Shown piece by piece: positions 34,977-42,531 of a stretch of 42,531 nt of DNA (position 1 is the stretch's first letter; every line of letters begins with the position of its first letter). Source of the DNA: an uncultured Bacteroidales bacterium (lineage in GTDB: Bacteria; Bacteroidota; Bacteroidia; Bacteroidales; UBA932); the NCBI GenBank assembly GCA_944322575.1, contig CALUPK010000017.1, positions 1-42,531 on the forward strand, given 5' to 3'. Position numbers and translations under genes: made by a program. The notes below the pieces were generated by a model. That model saw only the letters and a program-made list of their open reading frames with translations. It was not told the origin of the DNA and made no database searches.

Positions 34977-35006
34977 AGCGCAGTCCTCCATTATTCATTT
35001 CAGAAA

Positions 35007-35038
35007 CAAAAATACGCAGAAGTCGAGAGCAATGCAAA
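35007..35038 (-). promoter_or_regulatory. Consensus promoter for ATPase/nuclease copy 2
   Basis: On the minus strand TTTG (35038-35035), a 20-bp spacer, then TATTTTTG (35014-35007), an excellent match. The ATG at 34976 follows after about 30 bases. Confidence 0.75.
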
Positions 35039-35307
35039 TTGAACTTGTTCAAATTTCATTGCCGAGGCGCATCAGTATTTGTGGCCATGGGCCAAAAATA
35101 GGAATAATTACATGATTATCCGCAAATATCCTCCTACATCATCTGCTTTTCTGGCACCTATGCTGTTTCACCGCATTGACAGGAGCCCTTTTCCCGGTCT
35201 TACCTTTCCCCTGCCACACCGCGCCGCCAACAGTGAGGGAGGTGACTGCCCGCAGTCTGTATGCCGCACACCATGTGTAAGTTTATCAGCTCCTCACAGG
35301 ACAAGCA

Positions 35308-35331
35308 TTTTATCTTAAATTTACGATAAAA
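35308..35331. repeat. Small palindrome TTTTATC/GATAAAA
   Basis: Perfect 7-bp arms around a 10-base spacer in the A/T-rich intergenic region. It could be an operator or a weak hairpin; it is isolated and no regulator is implied. Confidence 0.4.
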
Positions 35332-35488
35332 CAAGTACAATACAGCCAACGGATAAATAAATATAGAGAAGACAGCACAACACATTATTGATTATCTATA
35401 CAAATTTACCCACACACATATTACTGATTTTAAACATTTTAAAATTTCAGCTAAAAACAATTCGAATCCACATTCAAAAAAATCGCGC

Positions 35489-35510
35489 AATAAATAAATA
35501 AATAAATAAA
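35489..35510. repeat. Tetranucleotide (TAAA)n microsatellite in a promoter
   Basis: About five and a half copies of a 4-base unit (AATA/TAAA). It ends two bases before the -7 box TATGTTTG at 35513-35520, so it fills the spacer where the -33 element should be. Copy-number change would shift the -33/-7 distance by four. Confidence 0.85.
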
Positions 35511-35512
35511 CG

Positions 35513-35520
35513 TATGTTTG
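35513..35520 (+). promoter_or_regulatory. -7 box for the first GLPGLI gene
   Basis: TATGTTTG matches TAnnTTTG and lies 25 bp before the ATG at 35546. The expected -33 position falls in the microsatellite and there is no TTTG there. Confidence 0.6.
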
Positions 35521-35545
35521 TAGCCAAAACAGATACAACAGCACC

Positions 35546-36547
35546 ATGACAGCACAACGTCCCATATTATTTACAGCCTTCCTTTTGCTAACTGCCCTCG
35601 CATCCCTGCCCGCCCGCGGCCAGTCCGCATCACTCTACGGCGAGACTCTGAAAACTTCTTGTCCGTTGAACTGCCGCGATGTCACCAGCAAGAAACCCAT
35701 AGGCACCTACAGCCACATCGTAACTTACCGATACGAAGTAGACATGAACGCCTGGGACACGACCGGCAACTATATCCCCGACTACGACTTCATGCGCTTG
35801 GAGATCAGTTCAGACGGACTTTCCCGATACTACAGCACCACCGCTGACAGACGGGACTCCATCATGTACAGGGCGAGGACCGATGCCGGCCACCGCGGTG
35901 GAGTGGACCTAGATGGCTGGAAGCCGGCGGAAAGATTCGCATTGTACGAGGACACTTACCTCAACTGGCCGGAGGCAGGGGAACTGACCGTCCGTACAGG
36001 CATGGTCAGGGAAGAATTCGAATACACTGAGCCCGTTCCGCAGATGACGTGGCAGTTCCTGAATATCCCGCCCCGGACTGTCTGCGGATATCAGTGCATG
36101 GCAGCCGGCACCACGTTCAGAGGACGGCAGTACACCGTGTGGTTCGCCCCCGAAATACCCATCAGTGCAGGTCCATGGAAATTTTCCGGTCTGCCCGGTC
36201 TCATCCTGGCCGTGGAGGAAAGCTCCGGTATATTCTCCTGGGAAGCCGTCGGCATCAGCTCCGATACCGGGGACATCCACCTGTTCGACCCGAAATACGA
36301 CTGCATCACCAACCACGTCTCCTGCGGAGTACCGCTCATGAAGATACGCCGCATCACCCGCAAACAGGCCCTTGACCTGGAGCGTCGCAGGTGGTCTGAC
36401 CCCTTTGGCATGATTATCTCCAGCGGAATCAATGTTCAGGTTACGAGAGTCACTGCAAATGGAGAAATAGTCTCCGATGAGAAAGTTTCTGCCTCCAACC
36501 GCGAGAAATACGCCCTTCCTGAAATCCCCGTCCTCGAGCTCGAATAA
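35546..36547 (+). CDS. GLPGLI family protein, first of four
   Basis: An exported protein of 333 residues with a signal peptide (about 1-26, ending PARGQS). It belongs to the GLPGLI family (TIGR01200), of unknown function and nearly confined to Bacteroidota. The family core is present: VCGYQCMAAGTTFRGRQYTV, then GPWKFSGLPGLILAVEE. The C-terminus ends VLELE, echoing IELE and PPLE of the neighbours. It is beta-rich, periplasmic or outer-membrane-associated. Its stop shares one base with the start of the barrel gene (TAATG), so production of the two is coupled. Confidence 0.92.
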   Translation: MTAQRPILFTAFLLLTALASLPARGQSASLYGETLKTSCPLNCRDVTSKKPIGTYSHIVTYRYEVDMNAWDTTGNYIPDYDFMRLEISSDGLSRYYSTTADRRDSIMYRARTDAGHRGGVDLDGWKPAERFALYEDTYLNWPEAGELTVRTGMVREEFEYTEPVPQMTWQFLNIPPRTVCGYQCMAAGTTFRGRQYTVWFAPEIPISAGPWKFSGLPGLILAVEESSGIFSWEAVGISSDTGDIHLFDPKYDCITNHVSCGVPLMKIRRITRKQALDLERRRWSDPFGMIISSGINVQVTRVTANGEIVSDEKVSASNREKYALPEIPVLELE

Positions 36548-39294
36548 TGACTATGAAATTAAAAACCTTCGCAATACTCACCGCAGCCGCAGTTCTGGCC
36601 TGCATCAGCGTTGCAGAGACCTTCGCGCTGCCATCACAGGCTCAAAGGGACACTGTACGGCAATCATTGGTTCATGCCATCGTGACAGGGCGCGTGACGG
36701 ACTCCGGCACCGGTGAGCCTGTCCCGGGGGCGAATGTGATGCTGCAGACTGCTGACGGCAGGGCACTTTACGGCTTCACGACCACGGACAGTGACGGCCG
36801 GTACCGTTTCGAGTACAGCCTCAGGGCCGATTCCGTCAGGGTGATGATTACGGGGTTCAATATCCGCAAGGCCTGGAGGAACGTTCCTCTGGCCGCCTCT
36901 GTCACGGCTGACTTCCAGGCCGAATATGAGAGACTTCAGCTCAACGAGGTGACCGTCACCGCCGAGCCGATAAGACGCCGCGGCGACACCCTCAGCTACC
37001 TTGTCGGCTCCTACATCGACACCCTCACCGACAGGGCCATCGGGGACGTGCTCCGCAAGATGCCCGGCATCGATGTCTCCGAATCCGGGCAGATAAGGTA
37101 CAACAACCGCCCCATCAACAAGTTCTACATCGAGGGACTGGACCTCATGGGCGGACGCTACGGTGTAGCCGTCAACAACGTCCGGGCCCGCGACATCTCC
37201 CGCGTGGAAGTCCTCGAGAACCATCAGCCCATCAAAGCCCTCAAGGACGTGGAGTTCTCCCCCGACGCGGCCATCAACCTGCGCCTGAAGGACGGTGCAA
37301 AGGGCAGCCTCATCGCCACTCTCTCCCTCGGCGGGGGTTATAAGCCCTGGATGTGGAACGGGGAGCTGGCCATGATGCTCTTCACCGGCAAGTACCAGAT
37401 GATGACCACCGTCAAGTCCAACAACTCCGGGGACGACGTCACCACCGAACTCACCTCATTCTACGACAGTTTCCAGAAGGAATACTCGCCTCTCTCCGTG
37501 CATCTGCCGGCCCTGCCTGACACCGACCGCGAACGGTATATGGACAACCTCACCCATGCCGTCTCCATCAACAACATAGTCCGCCTCGGCGACAGTACGG
37601 ACAACGACAATACCCTCAACATCAACGCCATCTACCTCCACGACCGCCAGCAGTACAACTCCTCGTCCCTGACCACCTACTATCTCCCGGACGGACAGCC
37701 GCCATTGGAGATAGACGAGACCACATCCGCCACCGAGCTTTCGGACGGGGCGGAATTCAAGCTGCGTTACAATCTCAACAACGAAAAGATATACCTCAAC
37801 GAGCAGATAGCCTTCGGAGCCGAATGGAACCGCAACAGCGGCAGCGTCCTCAGTGACGGCACCCCGGTGGAGCAGGCCATGACAGTCAATCCCCAGCTCC
37901 GTCTCCAGAACGACCTGGGTTTCGTGAAGGTTATGAACGGGAACATACGCCTGAACTTTTCCTCCCGTATCAACGCTTCCTCCATGCCGGCGACCCTGCG
38001 CGTCACTCCGGTGCTGTATCCCGAGATATTCGGTTACGGGCAACAGGCTCAGGAGGCCGTGCAGCTCATGGACAACCGCAAGCTGTACACCCGGAACATA
38101 TTGTCTTTCAGTAAAGGCTTCAAGGGCGGGCTGGATCTCTTCGTGTCCGCCGGGGTGGTGGCCGACATACAGGGCATGACCAGCGGCCTGACTCCAGGAG
38201 ACGGCATTGCTCCGGCTGATTCCATGCGCAACGACATGTACTATCACAAGATAGACGCTATGGCCAATGCCGGCCTGACCTACAGATACAGGGGATTCCG
38301 CATAACCGGAAGACTTGGGCTTACGTATTCAGACCTGCTTGTCAGGGACAAGGTTCAGGGCAGTGACAGCAGGCTCGGGGAACTGCTTTTCAATCCCAAT
38401 ATAAGCATGGACTTGGAGATTACTCCGAATCTCAAGCTGCTGGCATCAGGAGCTCTTATCAACAACCTTGGGGCACCGTCAAGCATATACAGCGGATACA
38501 TCATGACCGACTACCGCGTCATCGGCAGCCGCAACGGCGACATCGCTCATGGCCGTTACCAGACTTACTCTGCAGAGTTGCGTTATGCCGATGCCCTGCT
38601 GTCTCTCTTCGGCTCGGTCAGGGCGGATTACTGGCGCAGCCGCTCAAACCTCATGTACGGCACCGAGTACATCGGTTCCCTCAGCCGCATACAGACTTAC
38701 AGCATCGACAACGTCTCGCAGGGATGGAGTATAGACGGAAAGATAGAGAAACGCTTCGACGCCATATCCACCACCATAGGCATTCCGGTAGGATTCACCC
38801 GCAACTGGATGGATGTCCTGCGCCAGGGCGAGATCATGCCCGTGTCCACATGGAGCCTGCCCGTAGGCCTGGAGATTTCCTCCCGCCTGGCTCCCAAGAT
38901 ATTCCTCGAATACTACATCCGCTATGTACGCAGCGCCAGCGAGATACTCCCCACCGGCCCTGAAGCCGCAGAGACCGCCGAAATCCTCACCCCCATCAAC
39001 GCCCTCCACCAACGCCTCCGGCTCAGCACCACCTTCTTCAAGCGCCTCAGTGCCAGCATAACCGGAGAACACTACCTCAACGACGCCATTTCCGGAGGCA
39101 GCCGCAACATATTCTTCCTCGACGCCTCCATATCGTACAAAGCCCGGAAATTCGAATACATCCTCGAGGGCCGCAACCTCCTCGGGACCGGCACCTACAA
39201 CCAGCGCACATACAGCGACATCACCAACTTCCAGTACCTCTACCGGCTCCGTCCGCTGTCTGTGATGTTCAAGATACGGTTCAGTTTAGGTTAA
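36547..39294 (+). CDS. TonB-dependent-receptor-like outer-membrane barrel with N-terminal carboxypeptidase-regulatory domain
   Basis: A 915-residue outer-membrane protein. Signal peptide is about 1-32. Residues about 45-125 form a carboxypeptidase-regulatory-like domain (VTGRVTDSGTGEPVPGANVM), usual in Bacteroidota receptors. A plug-like region follows, with DVLRKMPGIDVSESG, INKFYIEGLDLMGGRYGVA and SRVEVLENHQPIKALKDVEF, and then a long barrel region to the C-terminus. No clear TonB box is visible. Members of this subgroup are repeatedly found beside GLPGLI genes. The transported or assembled substrate is unknown. Directly coupled to the upstream GLPGLI gene; a DUF6624-like gene follows 25 bp downstream. 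Confidence 0.93.
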   Translation: MTMKLKTFAILTAAAVLACISVAETFALPSQAQRDTVRQSLVHAIVTGRVTDSGTGEPVPGANVMLQTADGRALYGFTTTDSDGRYRFEYSLRADSVRVMITGFNIRKAWRNVPLAASVTADFQAEYERLQLNEVTVTAEPIRRRGDTLSYLVGSYIDTLTDRAIGDVLRKMPGIDVSESGQIRYNNRPINKFYIEGLDLMGGRYGVAVNNVRARDISRVEVLENHQPIKALKDVEFSPDAAINLRLKDGAKGSLIATLSLGGGYKPWMWNGELAMMLFTGKYQMMTTVKSNNSGDDVTTELTSFYDSFQKEYSPLSVHLPALPDTDRERYMDNLTHAVSINNIVRLGDSTDNDNTLNINAIYLHDRQQYNSSSLTTYYLPDGQPPLEIDETTSATELSDGAEFKLRYNLNNEKIYLNEQIAFGAEWNRNSGSVLSDGTPVEQAMTVNPQLRLQNDLGFVKVMNGNIRLNFSSRINASSMPATLRVTPVLYPEIFGYGQQAQEAVQLMDNRKLYTRNILSFSKGFKGGLDLFVSAGVVADIQGMTSGLTPGDGIAPADSMRNDMYYHKIDAMANAGLTYRYRGFRITGRLGLTYSDLLVRDKVQGSDSRLGELLFNPNISMDLEITPNLKLLASGALINNLGAPSSIYSGYIMTDYRVIGSRNGDIAHGRYQTYSAELRYADALLSLFGSVRADYWRSRSNLMYGTEYIGSLSRIQTYSIDNVSQGWSIDGKIEKRFDAISTTIGIPVGFTRNWMDVLRQGEIMPVSTWSLPVGLEISSRLAPKIFLEYYIRYVRSASEILPTGPEAAETAEILTPINALHQRLRLSTTFFKRLSASITGEHYLNDAISGGSRNIFFLDASISYKARKFEYILEGRNLLGTGTYNQRTYSDITNFQYLYRLRPLSVMFKIRFSLG

Positions 39295-39319
39295 AGAAAC
39301 TAATAGTAAAAAGAAACAC

Positions 39320-39913
39320 ATGAAATACAGAATCATTATCCCGCTCACCGCCCTGGCCATTGCCATGCTGACAATGAGCGCAGCCGCACAGTCAAAACAA
39401 GAGACCGAAAAAGTAACACCGCTGGACAGCACGGTTATCACGCTTGCCGAGATATGGAGCCTGGACCAGGGAGTCCGCAGCGATGTCTCCCTCTATCTGG
39501 AAAACAGTCGCGAGTTCAACCTCCGCATCGACAGCATCTGCTTCGACAAAGCCATTGAATGCATAAGGCACTTCGGATGGGTGACGGACTTGGGCAAATA
39601 CAACTCCACCCACGGATACCTCCTGCAGGCACTCACAGTCGTCATGCTCCACAGCCCCCACAGACTGATGGACGGAGATGTCTACAGCCTCCTGCGCACA
39701 GAAGCCGAGGCAGGACGGCTGCACCCCGAGGCACTGGCTCTCTTTCTGGACAGATACTACGTCATATACCAGAAACGCTCCCTCTATGGCTCCGACTTCC
39801 GCAAATTCCTCCAGCCGCCTGCCCTCAATCCGGAAGACAGACCGCTGTCGGACAGCCTCCGCCGCGACATCGGCCTCAGCCCCCTGCCCGACTCTCTGTT
39901 CCGCCAACCGTAA
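39320..39913 (+). CDS. Exported DUF6624-like protein
   Basis: A 197-residue protein with a signal peptide (about 1-24, ending SAAAQS). The remainder resembles DUF6624: an early LAEIWSLDQGVRSD, then N, I and a GW near IRHFGWVTDLGKYNS, a VMLHSPHR region, and ALALFLDRYYVIYQKRSLYG where the family has 'DRv..gk.q.YGTQ'. Function is unknown. It lies 25 bp after the barrel gene and probably ends that transcript, since a new promoter (40116-40147) starts the next genes. Confidence 0.7.
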   Translation: MKYRIIIPLTALAIAMLTMSAAAQSKQETEKVTPLDSTVITLAEIWSLDQGVRSDVSLYLENSREFNLRIDSICFDKAIECIRHFGWVTDLGKYNSTHGYLLQALTVVMLHSPHRLMDGDVYSLLRTEAEAGRLHPEALALFLDRYYVIYQKRSLYGSDFRKFLQPPALNPEDRPLSDSLRRDIGLSPLPDSLFRQP

Positions 39914-40115
39914 TTCAAGTCGATTCAAAAACACTTTGAAAATGTCCAATGTCCACAATACAGTCTGTACTGAGGTATACCAAAGAATTTTGACTAACGC
40001 ATACCGCCTACCCTGGCAACATTTATTGAAAACTTCAAATAAAATTCCCAGCAGTACGGCCTATCACCTCACAACAGCTTCCAGAAGGATTTTTTTTAAC
40101 AAAAATTCATTTTAA

Positions 40116-40147
40116 ATTGGATTTACTAAAAAAAATCGTTACATTTG
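40116..40147 (+). promoter_or_regulatory. Promoter for the second GLPGLI group
   Basis: ATTG at 40116-40119, a 20-bp spacer and TACATTTG at 40140-40147. The ATG at 40152 lies only four bases after the box, so the mRNA would be leaderless or nearly so. Confidence 0.65.
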
Positions 40148-40151
40148 TAGC

Positions 40152-41033
40152 ATGATGAAAACCTCTACACCCCTCGCGATACTGCTGCCGCTGATTCTGC
40201 TTTCCACGGCCGCATTTTCTTTGGGCGCCCAGACACCCTACATGGACGCCATGTACATCGATGTCCGTTGGGACAGGACCGATACTCTCGGTGAAGCCAC
40301 GATGCGCCTGGAATATCGGATGCGCTTTCCCTTCGAGACCGGTCCGGACAGCTCCTACGTAGACAGAAGAATCGTGGAGATAGGCCCGGAACTGCAGAAA
40401 GAGTACAGCTTGATACTGGAGACTTCCGAGATGGCCGGACACAATGCCTGGAAACAGACTGACGGCGCTTTCGACTCGCACGACCCGGACAGCCCGGTCA
40501 ACCCCTTCGAGCTGTACATCACCCCGGACGGCATCACAGTCATCCACAAGACCATGATACTCGGTCCGGTACTCCGCTGGCAGGAGGACACACCCGTATT
40601 CGGATGGCAGCTAACCTCCGATACCTGCACCGTCATGGGCTACCCGTGCCAGAAGGCCGTCACCGAATTCCGCGGCCGGGTATGGCACGCCTGGTTCTGT
40701 CCCTCCCTGCCGGTGGACAGCGGCCCTTACAAGTTCCGCGGCCTGCCCAGCCTCATACTCAAGGCAGAGGACACCACCGGCACCTACAGCTGGGAACTCG
40801 CTGCCATTGAGCGGGGTACATGGCCGATTCTCGAAAAACGGCTACTCTACCAGGACTGCACCCGTTCCCAGGCCAGAAAATACATCCGGCAGATGTTCTC
40901 CAGCCCCTACCAGTGGAAGGTGAGCCGCGGCATGCGTGTCCAGCAGATAGACCCCCAGACCCATCAGCTCAGAGAACTCACCCATGAGGAGAAAAGCGAG
41001 TCGTTCCACTACGACCCGATAGAACTCGAATAA
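40152..41033 (+). CDS. GLPGLI family protein, second of four
   Basis: A 293-residue exported protein with a signal peptide ending near SLGAQ. It has the family core VMGYPCQKAVTEFRGR, WFCPSLPVDSGPYKF and RGLPSLILKAED (GLPSLI instead of GLPGLI), and ends DPIELE. An N-terminal part with RIVEIGPELQKEYSLILE also occurs in the clipped fourth copy, so these two are closest relatives. It starts at the promoter 40116-40147, and the third copy begins 14 bp after its stop. Role unknown. Confidence 0.92.
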   Translation: MMKTSTPLAILLPLILLSTAAFSLGAQTPYMDAMYIDVRWDRTDTLGEATMRLEYRMRFPFETGPDSSYVDRRIVEIGPELQKEYSLILETSEMAGHNAWKQTDGAFDSHDPDSPVNPFELYITPDGITVIHKTMILGPVLRWQEDTPVFGWQLTSDTCTVMGYPCQKAVTEFRGRVWHAWFCPSLPVDSGPYKFRGLPSLILKAEDTTGTYSWELAAIERGTWPILEKRLLYQDCTRSQARKYIRQMFSSPYQWKVSRGMRVQQIDPQTHQLRELTHEEKSESFHYDPIELE

Positions 41034-41047
41034 CACATTTAAAGAGT

Positions 41048-41998
41048 ATGAAAATAAAGAGCAAAAGAACGGCATTGGCACTGCTGGCCGTCATGGCGGT
41101 CCACCCTTTGGCGAACTCTCAGAATCTCAGCGACCAGGAGGTTGCCAGGATTGTCAGCAGCGGGCGATATTTTCCTGCGGCAAGGGATTTCAGCCTCAGG
41201 GAGAAAGCGGACACGATGGAGATGCGCATAATGTACGGATTTGAATATGTCATCGACACAATGTCCGGCAAGTGCCTGCATGAGCCTTATATGCTGGAGA
41301 TAGGCAGGGAACTGACTCACTACTACAGTTACAACGCCTATATCAGGGACTCCGTGCAATCCGTGGTCTATGCCTCCGAGAAAAGCAAAGGGATGAACGC
41401 TTTCACCGACATAACGTCCTCCGTAATACCGGAAGACCAGACTGCCACTTATTATGAAATATTCAGATGCATTCCCTCTTCGTCCAGATACGTCCTGCTG
41501 AGAGTCCAAAACACCGACTACTGCTACAGCGAGAAAGCAGAACAGACAGAGTGGCGCCTCTCGGACCGGACGGACACTGTCTGCGGATACCGGTGCCAGG
41601 TGGCAGAAGGACAGCTCAACGGCAGGCAGTGGAGGGTATCCTTCTCAACAGACATACCATACCCTTACGGTCCATGGAAACTCGAAGGACTGCCCGGCCT
41701 GATATTAAAAGCCGAAGATTCCGAAGGTCTGCTCAGATGGGAAGCCGTCGGACTGGAAAAGGGCAGAGGCCGGAGCATATACAGGTACACCGGGAACAAG
41801 ACATCGGCAATAGGCCTGCACTACAGATGCGAAAAAACAAATAAAAAAAATATCGCGGAATTGTGGCGGATGATATGGAGGTCCCCGGGATTTTTGAGGA
41901 CCTCCGGAAAGCCGATGACAGTGATGCTGCCTGACGGCTCCATTAAAACCGTCGGGGTGCAGAATCATCATGAGGGTTATTATCCGCCATTGGAATAA
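41048..41998 (+). CDS. GLPGLI family protein, third of four
   Basis: A 316-residue exported protein. The signal peptide is about 1-26, ending LANSQN. The core reads VCGYRCQVAEGQLNGRQWRV and YGPWKLEGLPGLILKAED, and the product ends YYPPLE. An N-terminal MLEIGRELTHYYSYNAYIRD matches the EIG-x-E-x-x-x-YS motif of the second and fourth copies. It is 14 bp after the second copy and 33 bp before the fourth, so all three are probably one operon. Role unknown. Confidence 0.92.
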   Translation: MKIKSKRTALALLAVMAVHPLANSQNLSDQEVARIVSSGRYFPAARDFSLREKADTMEMRIMYGFEYVIDTMSGKCLHEPYMLEIGRELTHYYSYNAYIRDSVQSVVYASEKSKGMNAFTDITSSVIPEDQTATYYEIFRCIPSSSRYVLLRVQNTDYCYSEKAEQTEWRLSDRTDTVCGYRCQVAEGQLNGRQWRVSFSTDIPYPYGPWKLEGLPGLILKAEDSEGLLRWEAVGLEKGRGRSIYRYTGNKTSAIGLHYRCEKTNKKNIAELWRMIWRSPGFLRTSGKPMTVMLPDGSIKTVGVQNHHEGYYPPLE

Positions 41999-42031
41999 AC
42001 GGCTACAATATTTAAAAGTAAAAGTACGATT

Positions 42032-42531
42032 ATGAACAGACCAGTATTACCGGCAAAACTTACGACCTGCGCCATCACCCTGCTGTGCGCCGCCTCCATG
42101 CTGTGCAGCGCACAATCTCCTTACCGCCCTATTCCAAACGATGAGTGGAACAAAATCATCACCCTTGACACAGCATATATGAGGGTGTCATACGAAATGA
42201 CATTCCGCGATGCCCTGCTCTACTACACATCCAGCCCAGATGCCCTGAAAGATCATGTCTTTACAGATAATGATATGCTCTCTGACACAAGAGTCGTGGA
42301 GTTCGGAAAAGATGTCCGCAAAGACTACAGCCAGATACTTGAAACGGTTGAACAGAATAACCGAAAGATTGTCGGACAGGGTGGGATGCCTAAGAACATA
42401 TCCTCATATGTCAACCCTTTTGAACTGTTCATATTCAACGACAGATATAGAATTAACCGCAGAACCCTGCTGACAGGTCCGATACTGCAGTATGAGGGCG
42501 GCTGCACTCCCATGCAGTGGTCCCTTACAGG
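42032..42531 (+). CDS. GLPGLI-like protein, fourth copy, clipped by the window edge
   Basis: The frame from ATG 42032 stays open to the end of the window (166 codons). A signal peptide is clear: CAITLLCAASMLCSAQ. The visible part has VVEFGKDVRKDYSQILE and NPFELFIFND, aligning with VEIGPELQKEYSLILE and NPFELYITPD in the second copy, so this is a paralogue of that gene. The GLPGLI core should lie just beyond the edge, after the CTPMQWSLT seen at the boundary. Confidence 0.85.
   Translation, partial: MNRPVLPAKLTTCAITLLCAASMLCSAQSPYRPIPNDEWNKIITLDTAYMRVSYEMTFRDALLYYTSSPDALKDHVFTDNDMLSDTRVVEFGKDVRKDYSQILETVEQNNRKIVGQGGMPKNISSYVNPFELFIFNDRYRINRRTLLTGPILQYEGGCTPMQWSLT

Larger units (their letters stand above)
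34992..35545. other. 554-bp A/T-rich intergenic region between divergent genes
   Basis: Holds the promoter of the copy-2 ATPase gene at the left, a small palindrome TTTTATC/GATAAAA at 35308-35331, and the GLPGLI promoter with a TAAA tetranucleotide run at 35489-35510. No credible gene was found; short ORFs on both strands have no recognisable features. Confidence 0.6.

Overview
The window looks like chromosomal DNA from a GC-rich member of the Bacteroidota, most likely the order Bacteroidales. The evidence is promoter boxes of the TAnnTTTG type (several with TTTG about 20 bp upstream), no Shine-Dalgarno-like sites, a six-domain ribosomal protein S1, a NigD-like lipoprotein, GLPGLI-family proteins beside a TonB-receptor-like barrel, and AAA-ATPase/PD-(D/E)XK genes typical of this phylum. 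The genus cannot be fixed from the sequence; the high GC is compatible with Alistipes-like Rikenellaceae. No rRNA, tRNA or CRISPR array was found.

Layout. 1-4100: a clipped leftward gene start, a membrane-anchored coiled-coil protein, an 850-bp gene-free stretch with a 117-bp composite tandem repeat and a CA/AACAG-rich tract, then a frameshifted FtsX/MacB-like permease. 4146-6209: two cell-wall enzymes (GH73 glucosaminidase with LysM, MltG). 6152-10596 (leftward): rpsA - rnz - S41 protease. 10782-13763 (rightward, divergent from rpsA): NigD-like lipoprotein - stand-alone RyR domain - CASTOR/POLLUX-like channel with a C-terminal RyR domain. 13776-17462 (leftward): corA - ahcY - divergent tryptophanase-family lyase. 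17855-19878 (leftward): BadF/BadG-type kinase - recR - mntP. 19926-21420 (rightward): TIGR02757 protein, then a zeta-toxin-like kinase overlapping a 51-codon partner. 21501-26244 (rightward): tldD - tldE - nhaC - slyD, all overlapping. 26886-30967 (leftward): tsaD - FAD oxidoreductase - GH29 fucosidase. 31054-34976: two paralogous AAA-ATPase/nuclease proteins facing each other around a TetR-like gene. 35546 to the end: four GLPGLI-family genes (the last clipped), a TonB-receptor-like barrel and a DUF6624-like protein.

Most of the window is core physiology: translation (S1, TsaD, RNase Z), recombination (RecR), peptidoglycan remodelling, metal and ion balance (CorA, MntP, NhaC) and methyl-cycle recycling (AhcY). 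The least described parts are the RyR/channel operon, the GLPGLI/TonB cluster with a tetranucleotide repeat in its promoter spacer, the zeta-like gene with an overlapping small ORF, and two related long-stem palindromes at 17655-17821 and 26347-26457.
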